A stretch of DNA of 64,000 nt from UBA5078 sp964538025. GTDB taxonomy: Bacteria > Pseudomonadota > Gammaproteobacteria > Pseudomonadales > Pseudohongiellaceae. The DNA lies in assembly GCA_964538025.1 (NCBI GenBank), contig CAZICZ010000004.1, forward strand, positions 186,001-250,000, read 5' to 3'. A model generated the notes under the pieces. That model did no database searches. It was not told the DNA's origin and saw only the letters and a program-made list of their open reading frames with translations. The stretch's first letter is position 1; every line of letters starts with the position of its first letter. Shown one piece after another: positions 52,692 to 61,753 of this stretch. A program made the translations under genes and the position numbers.

Positions 52692-53194
52692 GAGAGAGTT
52701 TCGTACCTGATTGCCAGGATACCCCATTCCCGAAGACCCGTTGGTGTCTTGATAGTCACTTCCGCATCGATTCCCTTGCCGAGCAAGGCGCGGCCCAGTG
52801 GCGCGTCGATACTGATATAGCCGGGCTTCTCACCGATCTCGTCAGGGCCGACCAGCCGAAAGTGATGCACATCTCCCGCGTCATCCTCGAGCGTGACCCA
52901 TGCCCCGAAATAGATTTTGCCCGGGTCTGTCGGCGCCGTACTGACAACTTTGAGGACGTCCAGCCGTTTGCGCAGATGACGCACGCGACGGTCAATTTCG
53001 CGCAGGCGTTTCTTGCCGTAAATGTATTCGGCGTTTTCGGAACGGTCGCCCAGAGCCGCCGCGTCACTGACCGATTGTGTGACCTTGGGACGCTCAATTC
53101 GCCACAAATAGTCGAGTTCGTCGCGCAGACGTTTTTCGCCTTCGACGGTGATGTAATTGGAAACGGCTGGGCGGGGTTTGTCAGCAGGGTGCAT
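52688..53194 (-). CDS. greB: Transcription elongation factor GreB
   Basis: Binds the RNA polymerase secondary channel and stimulates cleavage of backtracked RNA. From ATG 53194 it has 168 residues. The coiled-coil finger carries the acidic tip DRSENAEY and the basic face KKRLREIDRRVRHLRKRLD; the C-terminal FKBP-like domain has GYISIDAPLGRALLGK. It lies 16 bases after dinB and overlaps the GlxA-type gene by four bases. Confidence 0.95.
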   Translation of the reverse strand: MHPADKPRPAVSNYITVEGEKRLRDELDYLWRIERPKVTQSVSDAAALGDRSENAEYIYGKKRLREIDRRVRHLRKRLDVLKVVSTAPTDPGKIYFGAWVTLEDDAGDVHHFRLVGPDEIGEKPGYISIDAPLGRALLGKGIDAEVTIKTPTGLREWGILAIRYETLS

Positions 53195-53210
53195 AGGCTG
53201 GCACTTTGCG

Positions 53211-54299
53211 CTACTCCAGTGGCAATGGCAACTGGCGCCGTCGGGCGGGAATCGCCGTGGCATCTTTGATGAGAGGTTCGAGTTTCACACCCAGGCCAAT
53301 CAGTCGTACAGGGCGATTGCCGCGTGCAAATGCGTCACTGCACAGCGACCGGAACTCTCCTTCGTCAATGTTATCGGAAAGCGTTTCCAGCGTGGTGGAA
53401 ACGAAGTCATTGAACTTGAGTTTGACAATCTTTTTGGTGACGGCGTAGTCGTGTGTCACGTGGCGCAGTCGTGCCGCCAGTTGTTCATGAAGGGCGGGCA
53501 GTTTGTCGAGGCAGTCGGCGAGGCCCGGCAGATCCTTGGCATAGGTGTTTTCAACGCTGAGGGATTTGCGAATACGCTCTGGATTGACGGGCCTGTCGTC
53601 AATGCCACGACAAAGACGGTACAGCCGTTCCCCGAAACTCCCGAAATGCTCGCAGAGGGCTTGCATGGAATAGGCCCGCAGATCCTGGCAAGTGGAAATG
53701 CCCATGCCATGCATCTTGGCGGCAGTGACTTTGCCCACGCCGAAAATCTTCTTGACCGGCAGCGCGCTGACAAAGGCGTCCACCGCGGAGGGCTCCACCA
53801 CCCATTGCCCGTCAGGTTTGTTCCAGTCACTGGCGACTTTGGCGACAAACTTGTTGGGTGCAATTCCCGCTGAAATGGTAATGCCGACTTCCTCTCGCAC
53901 CCGCCGCCGAATTTCGGTCGCTATGAGAGTAGCGCTGCCACGACACGCTGACGAATCCGTCACGTCCAGATACGCCTCGTCAAGCGACAGGGGCTCTATC
54001 AGTGAGGTGTAGTCACTAAAGATCCGGTGCACGTGGCGGGAGGCCTCGCGGTATTTTTCCATGCGGGGGAAAACCACCGTGAGATGGGGGCAGTGGCGAA
54101 GAGCTGTGGCCATCGGCATAGCCGAATGAATGCCGAATTTCCGCGCTTCATAGTTGCAGGTGGCGACAACACCGCGCTGGTCGGGACTGCCTCCTACTGC
54201 CAGTGGCAGACCGGCATAGGCAGGATTGTCCCGTAATTCGATCGACGCATAGAAGCAGTCGCAATCGCAGTGAATGATTTTGCGGGTGATGGCTGTCAT
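53211..54299 (-). CDS. dinB: DNA polymerase IV DinB
   Basis: Error-prone Y-family polymerase for lesion bypass, 362 residues. Motifs are HCDCDCFYASIE with the first metal-binding Asp residues, EPLSLDEAYLDVT with the second acidic pair, and GIAPNKFVAKVAS. A KKIFGVGKVTAAK helix-hairpin-helix follows. No LexA box was recognised upstream. It is the first gene of dinB-greB-GlxA regulator. Confidence 0.97.
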   Translation of the reverse strand: MTAITRKIIHCDCDCFYASIELRDNPAYAGLPLAVGGSPDQRGVVATCNYEARKFGIHSAMPMATALRHCPHLTVVFPRMEKYREASRHVHRIFSDYTSLIEPLSLDEAYLDVTDSSACRGSATLIATEIRRRVREEVGITISAGIAPNKFVAKVASDWNKPDGQWVVEPSAVDAFVSALPVKKIFGVGKVTAAKMHGMGISTCQDLRAYSMQALCEHFGSFGERLYRLCRGIDDRPVNPERIRKSLSVENTYAKDLPGLADCLDKLPALHEQLAARLRHVTHDYAVTKKIVKLKFNDFVSTTLETLSDNIDEGEFRSLCSDAFARGNRPVRLIGLGVKLEPLIKDATAIPARRRQLPLPLE

Positions 54300-54322
54300 G
54301 GAGCCATTGTAAGGAGGGAGAT

Positions 54323-54355
54323 GGGCGGCGCAAGTGACACGCCGCCCCTTTTTTC
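54323..54355. terminator. Hairpin between serC and dinB
   Basis: GGGCGGCG pairs with CGCCGCCC around a nine-base loop. The T run lies on the plus strand side, whereas serC and dinB are on the minus strand, so on their transcript the hairpin is preceded by an A run instead. It may still stop or slow serC transcripts. Confidence 0.5.
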
Positions 54356-55442
54356 AGCCGTTGCGTCGTTCGAAGTCTTTCATGAAGGCGACGAGCGCCT
54401 CGCAGCCTTCCACCGGCATGGCGTTGTAGATCGACGCCCGGATACCTCCGACCAGTCTGTGTCCCTTCAGGGCATAAAGGCCCTGCTTATTGGCTTCGCT
54501 CAGGAACGCATCGCTCAATTCGGGTTTGGCGAGATTGAATGTCACGTTCATGATGGAACGATCCGCTTTTTGGGCAGAACCGATGTAGAAGTCGGTGCCG
54601 TCAATGGCATCGTAGATCAGTTTGGCTTTGTGCTCGTTCTGCGCTTCGATGGCCTCAACGCCCCCTTGCTCCTTCAGCCACTCAAGCACCAGGCACATCA
54701 TGTAGATGGCGAAAGTATTGTTGGTGTTCTGGAGGGAATGGCTCTTGTCATAGACTGCGTAGTCCAGCAGGGAAGGCGTGTAGGGCAGCGCGTGGCCGAG
54801 AAGGTCTTCACGGATCAACACCACCGCCAGACCGGCTGGCCCGAGATTCTTCTGCAGACCGGCAAAAATAACGCCGAACTGCGTGTAATCCAGTTTGCGG
54901 GAGAGCAACTCGGAGGTCATGTCGGCCACCAGCGGAATGTTGCCGGTCTTTGGAAACTGATTCCAGCGCGTCCCGAAGATCGTGTTGTTCGCGGTGATGT
55001 GGACATAGGAGGTGTCGGCATCAAGGCTTGCTGGATCAAACGCAGGAATGCGGTCAAAGTTCGTGGCCTCAGCCGTGGCCGCAACCGTGATGTTGCCGTA
55101 ACGCTCGGCTTCTTTGCGAGCGAGCATGGCGAAATTGCCCGTTTCCACATAGGCCGCCTTGTGCGCAGGATTGCGCCCGATCAGGTTCAGCGGAATGGCA
55201 GAGAACTGCATCTGGGCACCACCGTGCACGTACAGAATTCGGTAATTGTCCGGCAGTCCGGAAAGTTCTCGGTACAGCGCATCCGTGCGGTCAATCACTG
55301 CGTCGAATTCCTTAGAGCGGTGGCTGATCTCGATCAGACCGGCTCCAAGGCCTTTGTAGTCAAGAAACTCGTCACGTGCCTTCTCCATGACGGAGGTCGG
55401 CAGCATGGCGGGGCCTGCACCAAAATTGAATACGCGTTTCAT
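54354..55442 (-). CDS. serC: Phosphoserine aminotransferase SerC
   Basis: PLP enzyme of serine (and pyridoxine) synthesis. ATG 55442 with AGGA seven bases upstream gives 362 residues, the E. coli length. FNFGAGPAMLP at the start and FGVIFAGLQKNLGPAG with the PLP-binding Lys are diagnostic. It follows serA by 37 bases on the same strand, so both serine genes form an operon. Confidence 0.98.
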   Translation of the reverse strand: MKRVFNFGAGPAMLPTSVMEKARDEFLDYKGLGAGLIEISHRSKEFDAVIDRTDALYRELSGLPDNYRILYVHGGAQMQFSAIPLNLIGRNPAHKAAYVETGNFAMLARKEAERYGNITVAATAEATNFDRIPAFDPASLDADTSYVHITANNTIFGTRWNQFPKTGNIPLVADMTSELLSRKLDYTQFGVIFAGLQKNLGPAGLAVVLIREDLLGHALPYTPSLLDYAVYDKSHSLQNTNNTFAIYMMCLVLEWLKEQGGVEAIEAQNEHKAKLIYDAIDGTDFYIGSAQKADRSIMNVTFNLAKPELSDAFLSEANKQGLYALKGHRLVGGIRASIYNAMPVEGCEALVAFMKDFERRNG

Positions 55443-55479
55443 AATGTTGTCCTGCAATGGCTAGTGGGTGAATCGGGTG

Positions 55480-56658
55480 TCAGAGCACGGTCACCTTGAT
55501 GACATCCTGAATTTCCGCAATGCGGGCCAGGGCGGCATCAGAAGGGCGGGACTCCACATCAATCAGGTTATAGGCAATCTCGTTGCGACTGCGGTTGATC
55601 ATGTCGATCACATTAATATTCTGGTCTGCCAGCACGGACAGTATCTGTCCCAGCATCTTGGGCACATTTTTGTTGCTGATGGCCAGACGCGTTCCCTTGG
55701 GGGCATCCTTGGCGCGATCGAGCGACAGAGCCGGGAAGTTCACCGAATTTTTGATGTTGCCATTCTCGAGGAAGTCAGTCAGCTGATCTGCTGCCATCAC
55801 AGCACAATTCTCTTCCGCTTCGTCGGTGCTTGCCCCGATGTGTGGCATCAGAATCACATCTTCGCGACCCAGCAATTCCTTGCAAGGGAAATCGGCGACG
55901 TACATACGCATCTGTTTTTGATTCAGACCATCCACCAGGGCCTGGGTGTCAACGATCTCATCACGGGAGAAGTTCAGCAGGCACAGGCCCGGCTTCATGC
56001 TGGCAACAGCGCCGGCATTGATCAGGTTGCGGGTGGAATCAAGCACGGGCAGGTGCAGAGACACGAAATCGGAATTGGCCAGCAGGGCGCTGAGATTCTC
56101 GATCTTGCGTACCTGATTCGGCAGGCGCCAAGCTGCGTCGACAGACAGTGCCGGATCGTAACCCAGCACCTGCATTCCCAGCCCAATGGCCATTTCTGCG
56201 ACCAGCGATCCGATGGCGCCGAGGCCGACAATCCCCAGCGTCTTGCCGGCGATCTCATTGCCCTTGAAGCGCGCTTTTTCTTTTTCTAACAGTTTGGACA
56301 TGGCGGCGTTGTCGTCCATGTCACCAAGCGTGTTCACGTAGTCGATGCCGGGCAGGATGCCCCGTGAGGAGAGCAACAGGCCGCACAGCACGAGTTCTTT
56401 CACCGCATTGGCGTTGGCGCCCGGGGTGTTGAACACCACAATCCCCTTGTCGGTGTACGAGGCGACGGGCACGTTGTTCACGCCGGCACCCGCCCGTGCG
56501 ACAGCACGCAGCGCGGGATTGACATCGGTCTCCTGCAGCTTGTGACTTCTGACCAGAATGGCATCGGGGTTGTCGACTTCTGGTCCCACAACGTAGGTGC
56601 CGGGAAAGCGGACGAGGCCCTTGCTCGAGATCTGATTGAATGTCTTGATTTTCTGCAT
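55480..56658 (-). CDS. serA: D-3-phosphoglycerate dehydrogenase SerA
   Basis: First enzyme of serine synthesis, 392 residues. NAD-binding motif LGIVGLGAIGSLVAE, substrate Arg region LVRSHKLQ and RAGAGVNNVPV, and the catalytic His in LMPHIGASTDEAEEN. A C-terminal ACT domain (about 320-392) with NVPKMLGQILSVLADQNINV allows feedback by serine. It is the first gene of serA-serC. Confidence 0.97.
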   Translation of the reverse strand: MQKIKTFNQISSKGLVRFPGTYVVGPEVDNPDAILVRSHKLQETDVNPALRAVARAGAGVNNVPVASYTDKGIVVFNTPGANANAVKELVLCGLLLSSRGILPGIDYVNTLGDMDDNAAMSKLLEKEKARFKGNEIAGKTLGIVGLGAIGSLVAEMAIGLGMQVLGYDPALSVDAAWRLPNQVRKIENLSALLANSDFVSLHLPVLDSTRNLINAGAVASMKPGLCLLNFSRDEIVDTQALVDGLNQKQMRMYVADFPCKELLGREDVILMPHIGASTDEAEENCAVMAADQLTDFLENGNIKNSVNFPALSLDRAKDAPKGTRLAISNKNVPKMLGQILSVLADQNINVIDMINRSRNEIAYNLIDVESRPSDAALARIAEIQDVIKVTVL

Positions 56659-56864
56659 CGTAGTAGCCCTATTCGTAACGTGGCATTACACCGGGGTAAC
56701 AGCGCGCATTAGGCAGGATACTTCGTCGGATCGCAGAGTAAAACGGGGAACACTGAGGACTCGGGTAAGGATCAATCTATGCACGCGCGCTGGGGGTTAA
56801 AAAAGCGCACTTTATATCCTGATTTGCCCGGAATTGCCAGTGCCGCGTGGGGGGTAAGGAGGGC

Positions 56865-56892
56865 TTGCCCGCCCGGACAAAGCCGATATGAT
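56865..56892 (+). promoter_or_regulatory. Candidate promoter for the MBL-fold gene
   Basis: TTGCCC (56865-56870) and TATGAT (56887-56892) lie 16 bases apart, about 40 bases before the start codon. Confidence 0.4.
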
Positions 56893-56933
56893 GTCGCGGT
56901 TGCAGGCCCACTCAGGGCGTGCAGGGAGCCGGG

Positions 56934-57791
56934 ATGCAGACGGAGTTTGAAGTTGGAAAAGCAGTTACCGTGACACGGGGAAGGACGCCCGTTGTGCGGG
57001 TCGTGGCACCCAATGCCAGTCCGATGACCGGACCTGGCACCAACACCTATCTGGTCGGCACGCACCGCGTGGCGATTGTCGATCCGGGGCCGGCTGATCC
57101 GGTGCACATCGAGGCATTGCTGCGCCATCTGGGGCAACGCCCTGTTGAAGGCATCTTTGTCACCCATACGCACAGCGATCATTCGCCGGGAACGGCACTT
57201 TTGTTGGCCCATGTGTGCGCGCCGGTGATCGGTCTGCCGCCTCCCGCTGGCAGCCTGCAGGATCCGAGCTTCTCCCCCTCACGTACCTACCAGTCGGGAG
57301 AGCGCATTGCCCTGACCGAATTCTCGATGCGGCTTGTGCACACGCCGGGACACGTGTCGAACCATCTGTGCTTCCTGCTCGAACCCGATGGCATGTTGTT
57401 CACGGGGGACCACATTCTGGAGGGCACCACCCCTGTCATCCTGCCGCCCCATGGCAGCATGAAAGAATATCTCGCCTCGCTGGAGCGCCTGCGACAGGAG
57501 TCGCTCACCTGCCTTGCCCCCGCCCACGGACGCGTCATGGATGCTCCCGCGCAGGTGATCGAGACGCTCATCCGGCATCGTCAGCGCCGTGAACAAAAGG
57601 TTCTGCTCTGCCTGCGCGAGTTAGCGACGAACGGCGTAGCCATTACCCTCGAATCCCTCACTCCCCGGGTATACGATGACGTGCCCACTCATCTGCTGGT
57701 GTGGGCACAACGTACTCTGCATGCCCACCTGATCAAACTGGAGGAAGAAGGACGGCTCCTCCAGCGCGACAATCGCTGGGTGGAAGTCTGA
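56934..57791 (+). CDS. MBL-fold metallo-hydrolase (LACTB2-like)
   Basis: Beta-lactamase-fold hydrolase of 285 residues from ATG 56934 (GGGAG upstream; GTG 56919 also possible). The metal motif is THTHSDHSPGT; further ligands are in HTPGHVSNHL, FTGDHILEG and APAHG. The C-terminal 70 residues look like the winged-helix end of LACTB2-type enzymes, which in animals are RNA endonucleases. The substrate here is unknown. The stop overlaps the next start (TGATG). Confidence 0.9.
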   Translation: MQTEFEVGKAVTVTRGRTPVVRVVAPNASPMTGPGTNTYLVGTHRVAIVDPGPADPVHIEALLRHLGQRPVEGIFVTHTHSDHSPGTALLLAHVCAPVIGLPPPAGSLQDPSFSPSRTYQSGERIALTEFSMRLVHTPGHVSNHLCFLLEPDGMLFTGDHILEGTTPVILPPHGSMKEYLASLERLRQESLTCLAPAHGRVMDAPAQVIETLIRHRQRREQKVLLCLRELATNGVAITLESLTPRVYDDVPTHLLVWAQRTLHAHLIKLEEEGRLLQRDNRWVEV

Positions 57792-58117
57792 TGGCGGCCG
57801 AGTGGCATCTCTACATGATTCGATGTCGCGGCGGAATGTTGTACACCGGCATCACCACCGATGTCTCACGGCGCCTGGAAGAGCATCGGGCGGGCGGCGC
57901 GCGGGGAGCTCGCTTCCTGCGGGGCAAGGGCCCTCTAGAGGTCGTGTTTGTGGCTCCTGCAGCCGACAGGTCGCAGGCCAGCACACTGGAATCGCGGGTG
58001 AAAAGCCTCAGACGGGACGTGAAAGAGGCTCTGATCGCAGGTAAAGTAACGCTGTCTGCTCTTTTTGACGAGGCAGCAGATGCCGACAACAAGAACACTC
58101 CGGATAATGCAGGATGA
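57791..58117 (+). CDS. GIY-YIG domain protein
   Basis: Small protein of 108 residues. The GIY-YIG core is seen as LYMIRCRGGMLYTGITTDVSRRLEEH with conserved Arg, and the late Glu in TLESRVKSL. It resembles the YhbQ/UPF0213 group of single-domain nucleases. The ATG overlaps the upstream TGA, which suggests coupled translation. Confidence 0.92.
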   Translation: MAAEWHLYMIRCRGGMLYTGITTDVSRRLEEHRAGGARGARFLRGKGPLEVVFVAPAADRSQASTLESRVKSLRRDVKEALIAGKVTLSALFDEAADADNKNTPDNAG

Positions 58118-58123
58118 GCATCA

Positions 58124-58615
58124 ATGTCGAAAGCCACTGATTGGATGAATCTGTCGGCCAGCGTGGCCGTTATCATGGGGCTCGTGTTTCTGGGCATGGA
58201 AATCAGCCAGAACACTGAAATGATGCGTTCCCAGACGCGCGACTCCATCTCCGAAAAGCAGATGATGTTTTCCGAATGGGTTGCCACGGAAATCGATCTC
58301 GCCGAAACCATCGCGAAAGCCACGGCCGGTCAGCCCCTCACGCCGGGAGAGGGGGTGCAATATGCGTATTTTCTGGCAGGCGTCTGGCGGGAGTGGGAAA
58401 ACTCGTACTACCAGTTTCAGCAGGGACTCTTCGAGCGAGAGGAATTCGAGCCGCGCATGAATCGCTGGCACGATATGATGCGCACGCGTCTCAACCGGGA
58501 TTCCTGGATGGCAACACACATGAATTATTCCCCCAGCTTTCGTGCCGAGGTCGATAAGATCGTGGCGTCTTACGGCACAGAGGAACGCGGGGCTCTAGGT
58601 GCCACCCGCCGGTAA
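58124..58615 (+). CDS. Uncharacterised small membrane protein
   Basis: I do not recognise the family with certainty. The 163-residue protein has an N-terminal membrane segment (about 10-26: SASVAVIMGLVFLGMEI), then a helical soluble part with NTEMMRSQTRDSISEKQMMF, and many Trp, Tyr and Met residues (VWREWENSYYQFQQGLF). Similar hypothetical proteins occur in marine gammaproteobacteria. It starts six bases after the GIY-YIG gene and its stop overlaps the next start (TAATG), so it is part of that operon. Confidence 0.7.
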   Translation: MSKATDWMNLSASVAVIMGLVFLGMEISQNTEMMRSQTRDSISEKQMMFSEWVATEIDLAETIAKATAGQPLTPGEGVQYAYFLAGVWREWENSYYQFQQGLFEREEFEPRMNRWHDMMRTRLNRDSWMATHMNYSPSFRAEVDKIVASYGTEERGALGATRR

Positions 58616-59604
58616 TGGAGAGTTCAGTCCCCGTGCCTGAGGCCGACACGCAGCAGCCATCCTCTCCCAAGATTCCCGTGGGCATCAGCAGTTGCCTGTT
58701 GGGTGAAAAAGTCCGCTTTGATGGTCAGCACAAACGCGATGCGTTTGTCGAGCTGACGCTGGGTCGCTACTTCGAATTCCACTCCTTTTGCCCGGAAGTC
58801 GCCATCGGCATGGGCATCCCCCGTCGTCCGATTCGCCTTGTTGCCCGCGGGGATACAGTGCGTTGTGTGTCCACCACCGATGACTCTCGCGACTATACGG
58901 ATGCCCTGACAGAGATTGCGCACGAGCAGGCTTCCTGGCATCAGCATCTGTGTGGCTACATCCTTAAAAACGCCTCGCCCAGTTGTGGCATGCAACGGGT
59001 GAAGGTTTACGAGGGGGAGTTTCCGCGTCGCGATGGCGCGGGCATTTACGCCAGGACCCTGATGCAGAATTTCCCTTCACTTCCGGTGGAGGAAGAGGGG
59101 CGGCTTGGAGATCCCTTGCTGCGCGAAAATTTTATTCAGCGCGTCTACGTCATGTGGCGCTGGAAACAGATGCTGGCGCAGGGGTTGACGGTGCGGGCCC
59201 TGGTCCATTTTCATGCCCGCCATAAACTGATCCTGATGAGCCACTGCATGCGCCGCTACCGCAGTCTCGGCCCCCTGGTGGCCTCGGCCCGAAAGGCCAC
59301 GCTCGCCACGATCGCCCACGACTACATCACCGAATTGATGGAAGCCCTGCGGCAACCGGCGACCCGCGGACGCCATGTGAATGTGTTGCAGCATGTGCAA
59401 GGCTATTTGCGGCCTCATCTTGATGCCGCCGATCGCGAGGAATTGGGGGAGTCTTTTGCCCAGTACCTGCGAGGACAAATCCCTCTCATCGTGCCCATCA
59501 CGCTCCTGAACCACTATTTCCGGCGTTTTCCCAACGCCTACATCCGGGATTCCTGGTATATGCAGCCTTACCCGGCCGAGCTGAGCCTGCAGAACGCGAT
59601 TTGA
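58615..59604 (+). CDS. DUF523 and DUF1722 (YbgA-like) protein
   Basis: Protein of 329 residues with two domains. Residues about 20-165 are DUF523, with ISSCLLGEKVRFDGQHK, FCPEVAIGMGIPR and SPSCG, whose cysteines suggest a metal or redox site. Residues about 190-320 are DUF1722/YbgA, with LVHFHARHKLILMSHC. Proteins of this type often lie beside DNA photolyase genes, and the precise function is unknown. Its ATG overlaps the upstream stop by one base. Confidence 0.9.
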   Translation: MESSVPVPEADTQQPSSPKIPVGISSCLLGEKVRFDGQHKRDAFVELTLGRYFEFHSFCPEVAIGMGIPRRPIRLVARGDTVRCVSTTDDSRDYTDALTEIAHEQASWHQHLCGYILKNASPSCGMQRVKVYEGEFPRRDGAGIYARTLMQNFPSLPVEEEGRLGDPLLRENFIQRVYVMWRWKQMLAQGLTVRALVHFHARHKLILMSHCMRRYRSLGPLVASARKATLATIAHDYITELMEALRQPATRGRHVNVLQHVQGYLRPHLDAADREELGESFAQYLRGQIPLIVPITLLNHYFRRFPNAYIRDSWYMQPYPAELSLQNAI

Positions 59605-59622
59605 GTCTAGCGTTCTAATGCT

Positions 59623-59652
59623 TTGTCTGAACCCCCGCTCCAAGGCTATAAT
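59623..59652 (+). promoter_or_regulatory. Candidate sigma-70 promoter for proA
   Basis: TTGTCT (59623-59628) and a perfect TATAAT (59647-59652) are 18 bases apart, about 90 bases before the proA start. Confidence 0.6.
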
Positions 59653-59741
59653 GCCGCCCTTTTACACGACCTCCAGCCGCCGGGAGCTGCCCGCTCTGCA
59701 TGACGGCGCGCGGATGTCCTCAACGCACCCAGAGCTTCACC

Positions 59742-61025
59742 ATGACCGAGAACGCGGCCACCACGGCACTGAACATTGAGGAGTACATGACTCGTCTGGG
59801 ACGTCAGGCGAGATCCGCTTCGCGCGTGATTGCGAGGGCCAGCACCGCTCAGAAGAATCAGGCACTGCTTGCCATGGCGAGCGCGATTGATGAGCGACGC
59901 AGTGACATCGCAAAGGCGAATGAGATCGATCTGGAGCAGGGTCGCCAAAAGGGCCTCGATGCGGCGATGCTGGATCGACTCGCGCTCACGCCTGCCCGCA
60001 TTGACGGCATGATCGAGGGGCTTCATCAGGTCGCAGCACTGCCGGACCCGGTTGGTGAGATCAGCGAGATGCGCTTCCGTCCCTCGGGTATCCAGGTAGG
60101 CAAGATGCGTGTGCCTCTCGGAGTGGTCGGCATCATTTACGAATCGCGGCCCAATGTCACCTGTGAAGCGGCCAGCCTGTGCCTGAAGTCCGGCAATGCC
60201 GTGATTTTGCGCGGCGGATCGGAAGCGCTGCATTCCAATCAGGCCATCGCCCGCTGCATCGCTCTCGGGCTGCGCAGTGCCGGTCTTGCGGAGCAGATCG
60301 TGCAAGTGGTCGAAACCGCGGACCGAGCGGCCGTGGGCAGGTTGATCACGATGCCCGAATATGTGGATGTCATCGTACCGCGCGGTGGCAAGTCACTGAT
60401 TGAACGCATTTCCGCCGATGCCCGCGTGCCCGTGATCAAGCATTTGGACGGCAATTGCCACGTCTATATCGATGACAAGGCGGATCATGACAAGGCGATC
60501 CGGATCGCGATCAATGCTAAGACGTCGCGCTATGGCACCTGCAATACCATGGAAACCCTGTTAGTCGCACAGGGCGTTGCCGGGGAACTCCTGCCAGTTC
60601 TTGCGCAAGCCTATCGTCAGGCCGGTGTGGAGATTCGAGGCTGTGGCAAGGCGTTGACGCTCATGCAGGGAGCCGTGCCCGCTGTAGAATCGGACTGGGA
60701 AACGGAGTATCTGGCACCGATCCTCGCTGTGAAAGTGGTTGCCGATCTCGACGAGGCCATGACCCACATCGCGCGTTACAGCTCTGCGCATACCGAAGCC
60801 ATCGTGACCGAAGATTACAGTCGGGCGCAGCGTTTCCTGCGGGAGGTCGATTCGAGTTCGGTAATGGTCAACGCGTCCACGCGCTTCGCGGACGGGTTTG
60901 AATACGGGCTGGGCGCCGAGATCGGGATTTCGACAGACAAGTTGCATGCACGGGGACCGGTCGGTCTCGAGGGTCTCACCTCACAGAAATACATCGTGCT
61001 CGGCGACGGGCAAATTCGCGAGTAA
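59742..61025 (+). CDS. proA: Gamma-glutamyl phosphate reductase ProA
   Basis: Second enzyme of proline synthesis. ATG 59742 gives 427 residues; in-frame ATG 59700 would add 14 unrelated ones. Family segments include VGKMRVPLGVVGIIYESRPNVT, LRGGSEA, and the catalytic Cys in TSRYGTCNTMETLL. The order proA-nadD-rsfS-rlmH-mrdA is the same in Pseudomonas. proB is not in the window. Confidence 0.97.
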   Translation: MTENAATTALNIEEYMTRLGRQARSASRVIARASTAQKNQALLAMASAIDERRSDIAKANEIDLEQGRQKGLDAAMLDRLALTPARIDGMIEGLHQVAALPDPVGEISEMRFRPSGIQVGKMRVPLGVVGIIYESRPNVTCEAASLCLKSGNAVILRGGSEALHSNQAIARCIALGLRSAGLAEQIVQVVETADRAAVGRLITMPEYVDVIVPRGGKSLIERISADARVPVIKHLDGNCHVYIDDKADHDKAIRIAINAKTSRYGTCNTMETLLVAQGVAGELLPVLAQAYRQAGVEIRGCGKALTLMQGAVPAVESDWETEYLAPILAVKVVADLDEAMTHIARYSSAHTEAIVTEDYSRAQRFLREVDSSSVMVNASTRFADGFEYGLGAEIGISTDKLHARGPVGLEGLTSQKYIVLGDGQIRE

Positions 61026-61038
61026 ACGGGACGAGCCA

Positions 61039-61728
61039 ATGGCAGTTAGACGCATCGGAGTCATGGGGGGGATGTTTGATCCCGTGCACAATGGGCATCT
61101 CGAGGCGGCGCGCGTTGCGGTCCGCACGTTGGAGCTGGATGAACTGCGCCTTGTGCCCTGCGCAATTCCGAATCATCGGACGCCTGCACTGGCCAGCGCG
61201 CAGGATCGACTTGCGATGCTTGAACTGGCCATCGCGCAAGACGACGCCTTGCTGGTGGATGATCGTGAAATCACGCGGGACGGTGTTTCCTACACCGTGG
61301 ACACGCTGGCCTCGCTCGCGGAAGAATTCCCGGGGGCAGTGCTCGTTCTGGTGCTCGGCATCGACGCCTTTGCAAGTCTGCCAGGTTGGTATCGCTGGCA
61401 AGCGATTTTTGCACTCGCCAATGTGGTGGTACTGGCACGTCCCGGAGTAGCACCGCAGTTCAACGAGGATTTGACACTGGATCTGCAGTGCCGGCAGGCC
61501 CACAACGTGGACCGTTTTTTCAGTCAGCCGCAAGGCCGCATTCTGTGTCTTCAGGAGCCGCAGGTGGACCTGTCTTCCACGCAGGTGAGGACGTCCGTTC
61601 AACAGGGGCAAGATGCCCGTGCGGTGCTCCCCCCGGCAGTGGCCGACTATATCCGTTCTCGGGGACTGTATGCGTCTTCTGGAACCGTTTCTGACACTAC
61701 TGCATGCCCCACGGCATGTTCCAATTAG
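61039..61728 (+). CDS. nadD: Nicotinate-nucleotide adenylyltransferase NadD
   Basis: NAD synthesis enzyme that adenylates nicotinate mononucleotide. ATG 61039 gives 229 residues. GGMFDPVHNGHL holds the nucleotidyl-transferase H/TxGH signature and SSTQVR the ISSTxxR signature. It starts 13 bases after proA. Confidence 0.97.
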   Translation: MAVRRIGVMGGMFDPVHNGHLEAARVAVRTLELDELRLVPCAIPNHRTPALASAQDRLAMLELAIAQDDALLVDDREITRDGVSYTVDTLASLAEEFPGAVLVLVLGIDAFASLPGWYRWQAIFALANVVVLARPGVAPQFNEDLTLDLQCRQAHNVDRFFSQPQGRILCLQEPQVDLSSTQVRTSVQQGQDARAVLPPAVADYIRSRGLYASSGTVSDTTACPTACSN

Positions 61729-61753
61729 CCATGACTCAAGGAACCCCCCTGGT

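Noticed and set aside
54270..56289. Long plus-strand open frames opposite serC and serA
   Set aside because: Both lie fully antisense to well-supported enzymes and encode no recognisable domain.
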